Shown here piece by piece: positions 11,001 to 23,168 of a stretch of DNA of 64,000 bases. Origin of the DNA: Boletus sp. NGJ (Eukaryota; Basidiomycota; Agaricomycetes; Boletales; Boletaceae); the NCBI GenBank assembly GCA_019096195.1, contig JAGTXK010000055.1, forward strand, positions 372,001 through 436,000. Reading direction: 5' to 3'. The translations under genes were made by a program, and so were the position numbers. The notes beneath the pieces are model-generated. The model was given only the letters and a program-made list of their open reading frames with translations, ran no database searches and had not been told where the DNA came from. Numbering within the stretch: the stretch's first letter is position 1; each line of letters begins with the position of its first letter.

Positions 11001-14000
11001 GTCAAGCGCGACCTCGGGGATGAACCAATCACGAAGAACACCCCGAAAGACGGTCAACGCCGCTATCGCACTTGCATCGCTCTTCATCCGATGCCACCCA
11101 TCGGCGAATTGCGGTTCGTCTTCAAGATACACCTCGCAGGTAACCATTCGTCCCTGAACCGCTCTGTCCGTCATTCCCTGACGACATTTATAAAAAAAAA
11201 GTATGCGAACGTGTCGTGCACCGAATAAGGGACTGGCATAGTCATGCTGGTCGATGAACTTGAACGTGCGCTGGTGCTAGCGTATGTAGATGAATGAACC
11301 GCGTGCGCGTTCGACGAGACTGATCTCATCGCACCTAGATCGAGAGACCGTTCGAGCAGTGACCAAGTCGGTGGATCTGTAGCGATAGCGGAGGTGAAGC
11401 GAGCCTTGGCTGTGAGCGACAAGGACGACGCTATTTTCAGAAAGGGGGACCTACATCGCACCACGCCAACTCCACGACCGTGCTGTCACCACAAGGTCGT
11501 TCTCCACGCCGTCGCCGACGGACCGTGCGGACCGTGATTAACAGAGTATCACTTGGGACGTTCGATAAAGTGATGGATACGACGCATGAAACGTAAATTA
11601 ACTTTTTACTATGGAGATGAGCGACGGTATTACCTGGTAACAAGCAGATATAACTACCGGTCACCAAGCTATATGTAATATTGATATGTGACAGCGACCA
11701 AAAGTTTATCGAGTTACTAGGATTGCACGAGGTCGACCTTTTTCGCAAGTTACAGTTACCCGCATGCCCGGGTTGGAAGGCGCGTGGCGGTTTGGTCCAG
11801 ACTTGCAAATCGATGCGATCAGGCCACTGTACTCTGGGGGAGACGATCGGCAGCCAACTCGTTGACACCAACATCGCCAGAGACGCTTACGCTCGTGTGC
11901 CCGCACGTGTAGGTCAGGTTTAAATTCATGACCACGTCACGTTGGAAGCGCAGACGGACAAGAGGTAGTCAAGAAAGAGAAGTTTGGAATGGAAAAGAAA
12001 AAGATGACAGGCCGCAACGAGGCGACCAAGGTTGCATTGAAGAGAAAAAAAAAAAAAAGAGTTGAATCCTGACATCAGGGTAGGCCGGGTGATGCTGTGA
12101 GACGAGCGTAAAGACCGAGGAAAGAGTTTAAAACGAGTAAACGGCCAACTGAAAAACGTTGGATTGGCATGGTGAGAAAAAAAAAGGTGCCAACCGACGA
12201 CGGTCGTCCCCTGACGTTCAGAGTTTCGCGGTGGAACTGTCTTGCATTGAGAACAAGGATGGAAAAGTGCAAGGACATATAGTTGCGGACCGTTTGACGG
12301 TTATGAATTGCAACGATGCACGGGCAGGGCCAAGAACCACTGGGAATTGCAACCCATGATGGGCTCAAATCGGCTCACGGTGGCACACCCCTGTTCGAGC
12401 ATTCAATGAGGGTTTTCATTGTGGCGAAAGCGGGAAAGTGAATTTGTTGACACGGCGGTTGAGTCATGTGTTACCCACTTAACTGTATTCGTTCAATAGA
12501 TTTCAGACGCCCGGCGGGATGGTCATTTACGTCTTTTGACGGTCATGATAAAGAAAAAGTTTTCGTGGTCCGTGTGATCTTTGCCTGAGCAAAGAGATTG
12601 ACCGTCATGCCATCGATATGAATCAGATCGCGTACACGGCGATCAGTGAACGAGAGCAGGAATGTGCGATATTCGACACACTTTTTTACGTTCCCCCGCC
12701 ATCTGAGAGAGAACGGCCTGGTGGAGCGAAAGGACCAAGAGAGGCCTGCAGTTTTTCATTTGTGATTGACACGATCAGGGAAGAGAAGAAGCCCCACAAG
12801 TCCAAGGTCGGAGAACCATGCTTGTTTCCATGTCCACATGTCCGCTAACCCTCTCCACCATGTACACGATGTTATTTGTTAGCCATGTCACGAAGGAATA
12901 TTTCCCTTCCAAGGTTTGATCAGCTAGCGAAGCCTCGCGTGTGCGCGCCAAGCTGTGAAAGAGGGATAGACGGAGTGGACTGTATTGTTCGCCCAACGCC
13001 GTCTACTAGTCTCAAAGGAGAACCGATCCCAGTGGAATCCGCAGTCACTCGAGCGTACGTTTCCAAATCCGTATAGAGTAGTCTTTCCCACGGCAATGCA
13101 AACCAAGCTTTGGACGACAGCCAATTCTCGTCGACATCGACAAGCGTGGTGAATCTGAACGCGCAGCACGAGTGGTGCGACAATTTTTTTGTACACTGCC
13201 ATCAGTTCCCTGAATGAGCACCCACCTCCATTCTTCCAAAATGCTGTTCAATACCTCCACAGATCCGCGCCAGCGCGCGCTTGCCGTAGGATCCATAGCA
13301 CTCCTTCCAATGGAAATGCGCCTGTTCTTGCAACGTCGCACCTCAAACACCTAGGATCCTGTGGCACAGCACCGCGTTTCACCTCGGACAGGCTACAGCA
13401 TTTCACACCACCGGATCGGATATGAAGGAATGCGAACGCCACACCTCGTCCAGTCCGAGATGACAGTGGGGTGCCCGACCGTGTAGGGAGACTCGGGATA
13501 CCTGTTATAGGGGCCAACGCCATGAGGCTACGGCGCTGCCGGACACACTAGCACAGCGCGGTATGACTCGCACAAGCGGCGCCGCATCGGTGTACTGCTC
13601 GTACCACGTCGCCCCTCGTGGAGAGCGTCTGCAAGGGCTAAACCAAGATTGGCTATCCACCCTCGACTCAGATTCGCGAAATGAACGTGCTCACGTAGCC
13701 TCTACAAGAGAGATCAAAACAGGTGTTTGGACACGCGTCGCGCACGTCACCGATCCCCCCTCCCCCCCACGTCGTCATTCATTTTGCGTCGCTGAGCCAA
13801 TCTCTCCAATCTTTGTGGATTCAATGAAATGCGCCATGCTTTGGCGTGGTGCTTATCGATGGCGAACGCGTGGTGAGCTGGGTCGTGGTCTGTGAGAATG
13901 AGTGCGCGTGGTAGAAGCCGAGGTGGAGAGTGACGCCCTTTCTTGGAAGCGAGCTGGATGGTCGTAATTGATAGCCAAGATGGCGAATGGCGTCGACTGC

Positions 14001-16130
14001 TGGTATTGGTCTTTCCTTACCGGGCGAGAGCCTTGACCGAAATATAACCTCGTGGACGGTGAACTCGCTCTTATAGATTCAATAATGTTCGTGCCGATAC
14101 AGGCTCAGTTGATTGAGGCGACATGTCGTTGGTGCGTTTCATCTGATTTGAACAAAGAGCTCTTTTATTATCAACCAAACAAAGATGCGGTGCTTGGGGC
14201 AGTATTAACTCCATTGCATATTGCAATTTACACGTCATTCAGAACTGGAAATCACCGAAATGAAATCAGGTTGCCGGGCATGTCTCTCCGGTTGGCCTAT
14301 CAAAGATGATGATAGATGTTATTTTGCCGGTCAGGAAAGCTGTTACCGGGATTTTCGATGAGCAAGAAATGAAACAAAATGTCTCTCAAAGAGCGATCGG
14401 GGTTGTCCAATGTCCGGCCCCACCTTATTAACTTTAGGAGGGGGGGATCCCAGCGGTGAACATCAATCCTCGAGGATTCGCCCGTGTTCGAATTCCTGGC
14501 GTTCTATGGAGCGTTATTCATCGCTTACGAATGATTGACTTGATCGTCATTCGGATGAGTCATTGCGGGAATGTCAGTCGAGTCATCACCTCAGCTAGCG
14601 CTGGCGCGTCCTCGAAATTATGCTTACCACGAAGGTTCATGGATTCATTCATGGTTTAACGACACGAGTTATCACCGCGCGCGCACATCCCGTGACAATC
14701 GTGGTTCGTTTGAAAACCTCTTCGGGTCCGCATGGGGTGATGTTGATGTTCTTGTTGGACCGCCCACTGGTAAGAATGAATTGGCAATCGGTGTAGGTGC
14801 CATCGTGAGGGTATGATCCCGCTCCTACTGGTATCTGAGAGAGAGGCATAGCCTCGTTTCGCGTTCAGACACTGTCCGTCACCGGTTTCGGCTATACTTC
14901 ATCAGTCCAAACCCATTGGAGGCTCTTCCGCGAAGCAAGGAAAGGAGTGAGCATATGATACAGCCTTTCAACGCTGATCCAGACACGGCAACTCTGTGAA
15001 TGGCCGAAATGACCGACCAAGGGGATTCCGTATATTTCCGAGTTGGTGGAGATGCCCGTCGGTGTAGACTAGTGCCCATAAGGACGGATGACCATCTATG
15101 GGACACGGTCATTAAAGAAGAGATAGTCGAGGGGGTATTTGCAGATGGATGGGCCATGCTGGGAGAGATAAGATAATAATGGTCTTCTCCGTGTGCTTAC
15201 GCTTACGTTCCGAAAGACACGGGGCTGAGAACGAGGCGAGGACGGATATAGAGATGGCATGGGAGCTGGCCCTGCGACTGGTCAGAATTGGGCAAGACCC
15301 GACGCTCCGGATGGCACGACGCCTCTCAGCCAATCGTGACCCAGGGGAGCGTCCACATCACGTGCCTGATTGGGTAAATCTTGCGCGACGTTACCATTGG
15401 GGAAAATGCAGGCAGGCACCACACTGGATGCAGCCAAAATGGATAGGCGGGGTAATGAAGAGATAATCGATGAGAGAGGATCACTCGTATGGTTTGGCAG
15501 CATACACCCTACGCCCTCTCAGGAGGGACAGAACTCGTCCGAGAGCGGGAATTATGGAGCTAGCCCTCCACAGCAACCCCTTTCCATTCCTCTGCTGGCG
15601 TGACCTTTTATATTCACGCCGACATGTCCGATATGCCGAGGGCGTCCTTGCGCGGGCCACATGACTGGAAAAAGGGATTCTGAGGACACGAGGAGAGCCG
15701 GCTATTGTTGCAGTGGAACCACAAGGGATCTTATCTATGAGACTAGCCGTGGAGGACGGAACAAGCACAGGTCGGCGTGGACAAGGGACCGAGACAGGCC
15801 TTGTGTGCTGACGCGTGGACGGGCCGCCGCCGGCAGAGTGCGGACTGGCTGAGTCAGCTGCTACGGGGACTCGCCGCTGTCGATTCGGACGGCGATAACA
15901 TGCGTGCAAGTCGAGGCGGGCAACGTGTGCAAGAGGGGGGGGCACGCTCGGCCGTGGCGGAGGGGGACGGCGAGTGGGGACGGCATCGCACGTGAGGCGA
16001 GATCTGAGATCGAACCTGGCTCGATTTGGGCAACCCACGGGATCCTTGTATTGCCCGAGTGTGTCTCTGTCTTTGTCAAGATGCTATATAACCCCGCTCT
16101 CCTCCGCCCGCTCACGTCTCTCCCCACCTC
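8021..16130. other. gene-poor tract, no supported gene
   Basis: About 8.1 kb holding only short overlapping frames with no domain or convincing splice structure. Two spots look promoter-like: a TATATAA at 10034-10040, and a CA-rich leader near 8890-8927 before an ATG at 8928. The 65-codon frame at 10237-10434 downstream of the TATA has a hydrophobic start followed by a basic stretch but nothing recognisable. A 15-A run lies near 12045-12058. No transposase, reverse transcriptase or terminal repeats could be seen. Confidence 0.5.
16085..16091 (+). promoter_or_regulatory. TATA box of the 16131 gene
   Basis: TATATAA lies 46 bases before the ATG at 16131 and is followed by a C/T-rich stretch, the usual fungal core-promoter arrangement. 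The short distance implies a very short leader. Confidence 0.5.
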
Positions 16131-16986
16131 ATGCCACCGTCCCTCCTCGACGACGCCTCTCCACCAATGCTTGCCTACGACTCCTCCTCCTCCTCCTCAT
16201 CCCCCCCTCTCCGCCATCGTCTCAGGCGAAACAGATCCCCGTCCCCCCACCACAGCTATTTCGCCCCATACTCGCGCCAATACTCCCCATCCTCGCGCGA
16301 AGCCGACATTGCACGTCTCCTCGATCCCGCCTACGCCTCGCCCGCCACCCACTCCCCCCTCATAAAGTCCCCCAGGATGGCACCCAAGGAGGTCTACGTC
16401 GACCACAGCGGTGATCTACACGATCCCGACTTTCGCCACTTTCCTGTCTTTGGCCACTCCCACATGCAATCCCGCCAATCGCGTTGGGAACAGGGCTACG
16501 CAGACGACGACGACGACGACGAAGACGACGAAGACTGTCAGTTCGAGCAGCGCCGCCCCTCTTTCGACCCTCAGCCACCCAGACCATCCTCCACCGTCAC
16601 CTTCCACCCACCCCCTGTCTATTACCCTTACGAGGAGCCTGCGTCCTACGAGTCGCGTTACCTGATAGAAGACGAGGACGGAGAGCATCTCGTAGACGCG
16701 CCCCTCAAAGAAAAGTCGTTTCATTCCAGACCCAGGTCGCCCACAGTGCGATCAAAGGGCCAAGACGAGAAGCAGTCCCCTTCCACCGTGGAGGGACACC
16801 ATGTGATCCAAGCTGATTCCGAGTGGACGTGAGTCATCCTTTCCCTCGTGGTCCCGTCCTTGCTCATATAGAAACAGCCCGACGTGCACTCAGAATCTTC
16901 GTCGTCACTGGCAAGCCATTGTCCTCAGTTTGCGCTTCACCCTCTTCAGGACGAAACGGAGACTGAGACGCCGTCTGACGGGCTGA
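16131..16986 (+). CDS. hypothetical Ser/Pro-rich protein with a basic C-terminal tail
   Basis: Not recognised. Two exons (16131-16828 and 16872-16986, joined at AC|gtgagt…tag|A) give 270 residues in one frame. The protein is mostly disordered: a Ser-rich N-terminus (YDSSSSSSSPPLRHR), a proline/tyrosine-rich section, a run of acidic residues from a GAC/GAA repeat (16503-16535; DDDDDDEDDED), then a mixed section. The second exon encodes a compact Arg/Lys-rich helix-like tail containing RRHWQAIVLSLRFTLFRTKR. That ordered tail after a 43-nt intron is the best argument for a real gene; the rest is low complexity. A TATA box sits 46 bp upstream. No membrane segment or signal peptide is evident. It is the only supported gene between ILV2 and the MFS pair. 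Confidence 0.6.
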
Positions 16987-17964
16987 GCAAATCCTGCCCC
17001 CTTCCCGTCATTCGCAACGCACTGCTGTGCACATTGTATATGCAATCCCTTTTTTCGCGCGTTGGCCACAAAGGGGACTCGCGACTTATGCACCCCCTCA
17101 CTGGAAATGGGACACGTCGCGCCACGCGCCCACCCCCAGATCCGCATGCGCCGCAGGAACACCTTTTCACCATACATTGTCGTCGCCAACCCTTGGATCC
17201 CCGCGCACACCGCGGTTTCGCGCCACCGCCATCCCCCGGACTTTTTTCTTCGTTTTCGCAGTTTCATATCATTATCTGATTGGCGACAATTTCCATGCGG
17301 CACATTATGCATCACCCATCCACATACCTACTTTTTCACCTGGGACAGTATCTATTTTCATCTATCAAACACATGTCCCCTGGAGGGCCTTGGACGGTCT
17401 ATTGACAGCCATGTGGAGCGAACAGGGGCAGAAGGAGAAACGGCTAGATACAGACATCTCCACTCACGAGTGGAACGGATCTTACGAGTTGTATGAGATA
17501 GTCACTCTTGCGAAGAATGAAACGAAATGAAACATCGTCCAGAGCGATTTCGATCAAGGCCTCAAACCATGCGATTATCAGCACTCTAAAGGTGGGCTTT
17601 CTGCGGACGTTTCACCTCTCTAGACCATACCGAGCGAATACGTATACGCGAAAAAAGCGCACGAAACTGAACCAGCATTCCGTAAACACCGGTGGCACCT
17701 CGAAATTTACCGCCCAATAAAACACAATTTGGCGAGATTGCACTGTTTTCTCACACCCGAACCTGCATACTCGTCTCGGCGAATGGCTGTCAAGAACGGC
17801 ATCAGCCGATCTATTAGGGCTCGCCTTGGTCACGAAAGGCAACGGCGGGTCTGGACGGGTAAGGGGGATCAACATGCGTCGGCGAGTCTTTGTTTTACGT
17901 CTCTCTCCTGGCGGTCGGTCGAATAAAGAAAATTGAAGGGCGCTTTACCCGAAAATGCGTTTTT

Positions 17965-17985
17965 TTGTTGTTGTTGTTGTTGTTG
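17965..17985 (+). repeat. (TTG)7 microsatellite
   Basis: Seven tandem TTG units preceded by a T run, in non-coding DNA. Confidence 0.9.
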
Positions 17986-20439
17986 CGACCCGAAACGTTC
18001 AAGTTCGTGGCGAGCGCGTCGCTTGGCACTTGTTCGGTTGGCCTCGTCGTCTGGAACAAATCTCCGCGTTCGCTCGCTCTCTGGTTGTGAATAGACTGTG
18101 GGGTTTCCCCTGCGGAGACGCTTCGCGCAAATAATCAAGCGTTGACTGGTGATGTACGTTCAATTTACGTCTGACATCTTGTTTAGAGTATTCTGGCGAG
18201 GTCCGATGGCTCCAGGAAACCCGCCGCCTTGAACATGTGGCTGCCCCAAAACAAGTCTCCATCATGCATGTGTTCTCTCTCTCTCTCTTCCTGTGTCCTC
18301 CCCCTGAACGTTGCAACAGATCCGAGGTGCGATCTATCGAGCTTATAGGTTCGTTTTTTTTCGGTCGTCCACCCATCCGCTTCTGGTGTTGTCGGCGGGG
18401 GACAAGCTGATTCGGATATAAGCTCAGCGGCGACATACTTGTGAGAAGGCCTGGCACGCCCTTTGCGCGCGTCCGCCTTTGGAGGCCAGGGTTTCGTACT
18501 TGGCTATCCCTGGACGTACACCCACACCCGAATCCAGGGTTTTTTCTCATCAGCCCTGCGAGGCTTGCATCCCGTCAAAGGACGTTTCAACCAGGCGTGG
18601 TCTGCCTCGACACGATTATAATTTGGTAAACGTCGAAGAAGACCTAAGACTCCACCAACGCATGGTCGTCGTTCGGTTTCTTTCGTTCACATCGCCAACC
18701 TGTGGTCTCTGCGAGGGGACACTCTTTGTCAAGTTCCGGCATCGGACCTCGCTATCGCCCCGGACTGCCGCGTGTTCGATATCATATCTAACCGAACGCT
18801 TCACACTCGTTCTTCTCAGCGCGCGCCCGCTTGTCTAGTGTACCTGACCTGCATCGCACCTGCGGAAGTTCGCTTGACTGGCCGTCGACGTCGACGTCGT
18901 CATCGTGACCTGTGCGCTCCAACCACGTTCGTTTCATTCCCGCGCATGGACGAGAACAGTGGTTGCCTCGCGGATCGCGCATGGTCACTTATCTACCCCC
19001 CACCTACCGACACAGTGTGCTGGCCCTGGCGGGGCTGTGTTGCTCCTGTAGTCCCCTTTGAAGCTGGTTCGCAAAGGGTTCTCGCTTGTCGGATCAGAGT
19101 ATTCCCGGAAAGACGGTCGTTGCAAAGGTTGATTTGTGGCGGTGATATCCACACCGACCCCTCATCTGGTCAGACATACGGTGCGTTCCTGTGACGTATG
19201 AACACAGTGGGTCCCCATCTATTGACAGTATGTTCATTTTACGCCGCCTCCGCCTCAACCCCGCCTTTCACATTCAAGCTTCTGTATGACGAACGGTAGG
19301 TACACAATGCTCATGACGAGTCGTTCATATCGGGAAATGCTTCGTTTCATTTCCCTTGGCGGTACTCCCTTGTTGTAATCACCTCGAGGAGGCCGCGTTC
19401 ATGCCTTTAGCGGACTCATGAATGCCCGTAGACCCAACGGCGAGGGGCCGGACGAGATGTGGGTACGAGGGTTGGTGGTTCGAACCCCAGAGCGCAGTGC
19501 CATGCGCCGTGCTTCTGTAACAGCGTGTCTTGGTGCGGTGAGCGATCGTCCGAGGAAAAGGGGGCGTATTCCGGTGTACACTCTCATGATTGTACTGGCT
19601 GACTTGACGAGTCTAGTCGACTGCACTGACGTAGATCTCAGCTATCTGATAAACGTTATGGTTCGCGCGGGAAAGAGGCTGCGCCTCGCGTATGCGATAG
19701 GAGGTTGATTATCGTCGATATCTATGCATGATGCTGCTTGTTCGCGTCCGTGAGCGTTGCTCCTATCTTATCCGAGCAGATAATCGCGACGTTGTCCTGA
19801 TGTGGATGGGTCAGGGGGTCTAACGCACAGGGTTGGTACGTTTGGGATGGAGTCTGGATTTTGGAGATAAGATGGTAAAGTCGTGGTACGTACGTTTTCG
19901 AATCGAAAGGTCTATATCAGAACATGGCCAACGTGGATGCCTCGTCGGTCGTTTTTGCCACTCCGACGTTCTCCGACTGAAAGTATTACAATCCCTGGTA
20001 TGTAAGCAAGTTTGGCTCGGACGCGCAAGAATAACACTGCGACGGAGATTTGTCATGCTTGTCGTGTCATGGAATCCGAGATGACGTAATTACGACGTAA
20101 CCCGATGCAGATCAACTGGATGATCCATCGCTCAACGTTGTCTGTTGACGAGTCTTGGAGGTTCGTAGACGTTGCATGGATCCATCGAGTCCGCGTGCTC
20201 CAGTTCGGTCCCGTATAGGACCGATGGCTGTACGATTGATGGTGTTACCACCCACGGTGCTACCCATTTACACAAGCTGACTGAGCTCTTTGTAACTGGC
20301 CCGCTGTCAATGACCACGTGAGGTTTGCCTCGATCGAACGAGATGGCCAGATTTGGGTTACTTACACTTCAACTACACGCAATCATCTCCGACGTCGGAC
20401 GGCAACCCCCGTGAGAGCAATGTGGACGGAATCGAGGCA

Positions 20440-20449
20440 TATATATATT
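20440..20449 (+). promoter_or_regulatory. TATA box of the first MFS gene
   Basis: TATATATAT lies about 100 bases before the ATG at 20551, followed by a long CT-rich stretch (about 20451-20490), typical of strongly expressed fungal promoters. Confidence 0.6.
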
Positions 20450-20550
20450 CCGCTCTCTCTCTTCCGTATTCCCCTTCCGCCGTGTCTCCTTGTATCCAAA
20501 CGTCACCCTCGCAGCTGAGCACGCTTTACACAGAGAAGAGCGCATTCACA

Positions 20551-23168
20551 ATGGCCGGTGCGTCGACACAGCACGGCGCATTGCCTGCCGAAAAGGCACA
20601 ACCAGGCGCATCCTGGAAAGACAAGGAGGAGCATGTATTGCCCAAGAACCGGTTGAGCATCGTGTTCTTTGGATTAATGTGTACCATGTTCTTGGCGGCA
20701 CTCGACCAGGTGAGTCCGAATGCAGTCATGTTGGTTTTGGAACTGGCTCTCACACTGTCGTCGTAACAGACAATCATTGCGACTGCACTCCCGACGATCG
20801 TGGCCCAGCTTGGAGGTGGAAACAGCTATAGCTGGGTTGGAAGGTAACGTCCTATCGTCATCGCGTGCAAAACATTGTTCAACGCAAGCGTCGTTCAGTG
20901 CATACATGCTCGCTGCAGGCGCTTTCGGCCCCCTCTATGGGAAACTGTCAAATATGTTTGGTAAGCATGACGCCCTGCAGATAAGGATCTCCCTGATATA
21001 GATATACCTACCAGGCCGCAAGCCAATCCTTTATTCGTCCATAGTCACCTTTTTGGTATGTGTTCCTGCAATTCGTATGCCCCCTTGGGTGCTCACTTGC
21101 CCATTTCCAGTTCGGTTCCGCGATGTGCGGAGCGGCACAGAGCATGACTTGGTTGATCGTGTGTAGAGCCGTACAGGGTATCGGAGGTGGTGGAATCATA
21201 CAGCTCGTGGTCATCACCATTTCCGACATTGTGCCGTTGAAAGAGTGCGTGATGGATTCTTCACTGCCCCTCATCTCACTGACGGTCATGCAGTCGAGGT
21301 CGGTACGGTGGGTTGATCGGTGCGACGTATGGCATTGCAAGGTATGGCCTCTCCCCTTCCTCACATTGCACGTTTACTTATAGATCAATTTGACAGCGTC
21401 GCAGGGCCGCTTCTGGGTGGTGTGCGTTGCGTGCTCTTCCTTTCGTCTTCCTGCTTGCTCACACATCCTAAAGGCATTCGCGGAACACGTCTCTTGGAGA
21501 TGGTGTTTCTTCATTAACCTGCACGTCGTCGTTCGTCCGGATTCTCGTCTTTCACACTGACAATCGTCTCCAGGCCCACCGGCGGTGTTGCAGCAATTCT
21601 TCTCTTTACTTTCCTCAATCTTAACCCCTCACCAAAAACGCCCGATTCGTGACCAAGTCGCCGAACTCGATTTTATCGGACTCATTTGCTTCGTCGGTGG
21701 CGTCGTCTGTTTGCTCCTCGGCTTTGACTTTAGTCAGATATCATGTGAGTATCCATCGTGGCTTCCGTGTGAGGAGGGTTAATAAACTGTTTCCAAGGGT
21801 CGGCCGCAAAGACGATCGCTCCACTTGTTATCGGAATCGTTTTGCTCATTCTCGGCGGTATCAATGAAATGTTTACGAAGCGCTCCGCAATCATCCCTGC
21901 ACGTTTGTTCAAGGTGAGCTGTCGTGCCAAACGATTTAAAGTGTACTTGACGAGACGTCAAAGACTCGCACTACTGGCATCGTGCTCGTCGTTGTTTTCC
22001 TCCATGCCGTCGTCTTCTTTGGAACTTCATAGTGAGTGATGGAAACTCAAACACCACGAATTTGACTGAAATTAATACCTAGCTATCTGCCCTTGTTTTA
22101 CCAAGGTTGGTCTTCCCATTTTGCCATACAAGCACGAGGGCTGACATGTCCTAGTGCTCGGTGCATCGGCCACCGGCGCCGGAGTCAAGTATGCGTTATA
22201 CCATTCACTGTCTTTCTCTTGACTCACGTCGTGCGGCTAGGATGCTCACCTTCTCACTCGGGACTGCCATCATATCTGTTATTTCCGGCTTGATCTTGTC
22301 CAAGACAGGAAAATACCGTCCGATCATGTGGGTGGCATTCGCCGTGATGACCCTTGGCATGGGTCTCATGATCATGCTGGACTATACGTCAAGCCTGTAT
22401 GTATTTCGTTTTGCGAGTGCTTGTCGTCATGCTGACCCCATCGAAAGCGCCGAGCAGGAGATTTTCCCTCTGATCGCGGCCCTCGGATCAGGCTGTCTGT
22501 TCCAAGTGCCGCTAGTCGCTCTCCAAGCAGCGATGCCCCTCAAGGACATGGCTACCGCCTCAAGTGGCTTCATGTTTATTCGGTAAGCTCGTTATAACAT
22601 CATGTCTCTTGACCTGTAACTAGAGGATCGACCTTTTCAGTACCGTCGGAGGTGCTGTTGGAATTGCCGTCGGCGAAGCGATCATATCCAGCGTCCTTCC
22701 AGCGAAACTCGCGAGTATTCCCAATTTCGCTAGCCTCGGTATTCCTATCACGGCTGCCGCACTCAACGACAGTGTTGGCATGGTCCATACGATTTCTGTG
22801 AGATGCAGTGTTTCGTTCTTTGGATGTGTTGATGTTGACGATAACAGAACCTCACCCTTCGCGATGCTGTATTGCACGCGTGGTCAGAAGCAATCGGCAC
22901 GATATGGATCATGTCCACGCCCTTGAGTGGCCTTGCACTCATTCTGACGTTGTTCTTGCGCGAGTATTCGCTGGAGCGCAAAACGGTGCGGATCGGCGAC
23001 GAAAAGAGCCCTGAAGACCTCGAGAGAGGGACGGCAGAGTCTCGGAATAACGAAGGAGATCCCCAAGCATCAAAGTCGTTGGAGGACGACACCGAGCTGA
23101 CTCCGACCAGTACCGTCGCTCACCTCGAGGAGCCAGACGCGGACAAGAGGTCTGACAAACAGCATTGA
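20551..23168 (+). CDS. MFS drug:H+ antiporter, DHA2 (14-TM) type, copy 1; carries a +1 frameshift
   Basis: Plasma-membrane multidrug/proton antiporter of the major facilitator superfamily. The ATG at 20551 gives a short cytosolic N-terminus, then LSIVFFGLMCTMFLAALDQ and the DHA2 signatures TIIATALPTIVAQLGGG, SAYMLAAGAFGPLYGKL, FGRKP (A-motif), CRAVQGIGGGGIIQL and GPLLGG…SWRWCFFINLP. More than ten introns are needed, and all splice sites match copy 2 in position. One intron (21521-21573) begins with GC instead of GT. At 21634-21638 a run of five A shifts the frame: upstream reads …FLNLNPSPK, downstream RPIRDQVAELDFIGL. The paralog's aligned site (CCGAAACGC) is one base shorter. Either the run has a surplus base (consensus error) or the gene is inactive. 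The downstream frame continues intact to an acidic tail ending at 23168. Confidence 0.85.

Larger units (their letters stand above)
16987..20550. other. gene-poor tract upstream of the MFS pair
   Basis: About 3.6 kb with no supported coding region. It includes a TTG microsatellite (about 17965-17985), a CT-rich run near 18266-18290, and a TATA element at 20440 that belongs to the next gene. No tRNA could be folded. Confidence 0.5.

Noticed and set aside
12040-12060. A-run that could be the tail of a LINE or SINE
   Set aside because: No reverse transcriptase fragment, promoter box or target duplication was found beside it.
13232-13355. Short frame from ATG 13232 ending at TAG with a helix-like sequence
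   Set aside because: Only 37 codons, no splice partners or promoter element found.
19477-19487. GGTTCGAACCC, a perfect RNA polymerase III B-box, suggesting a tRNA or tRNA-derived SINE
   Set aside because: The flanking bases do not form a T stem on the plus strand, the minus strand has a mismatch, and no A-box, acceptor stem or anticodon arm could be placed on either strand.
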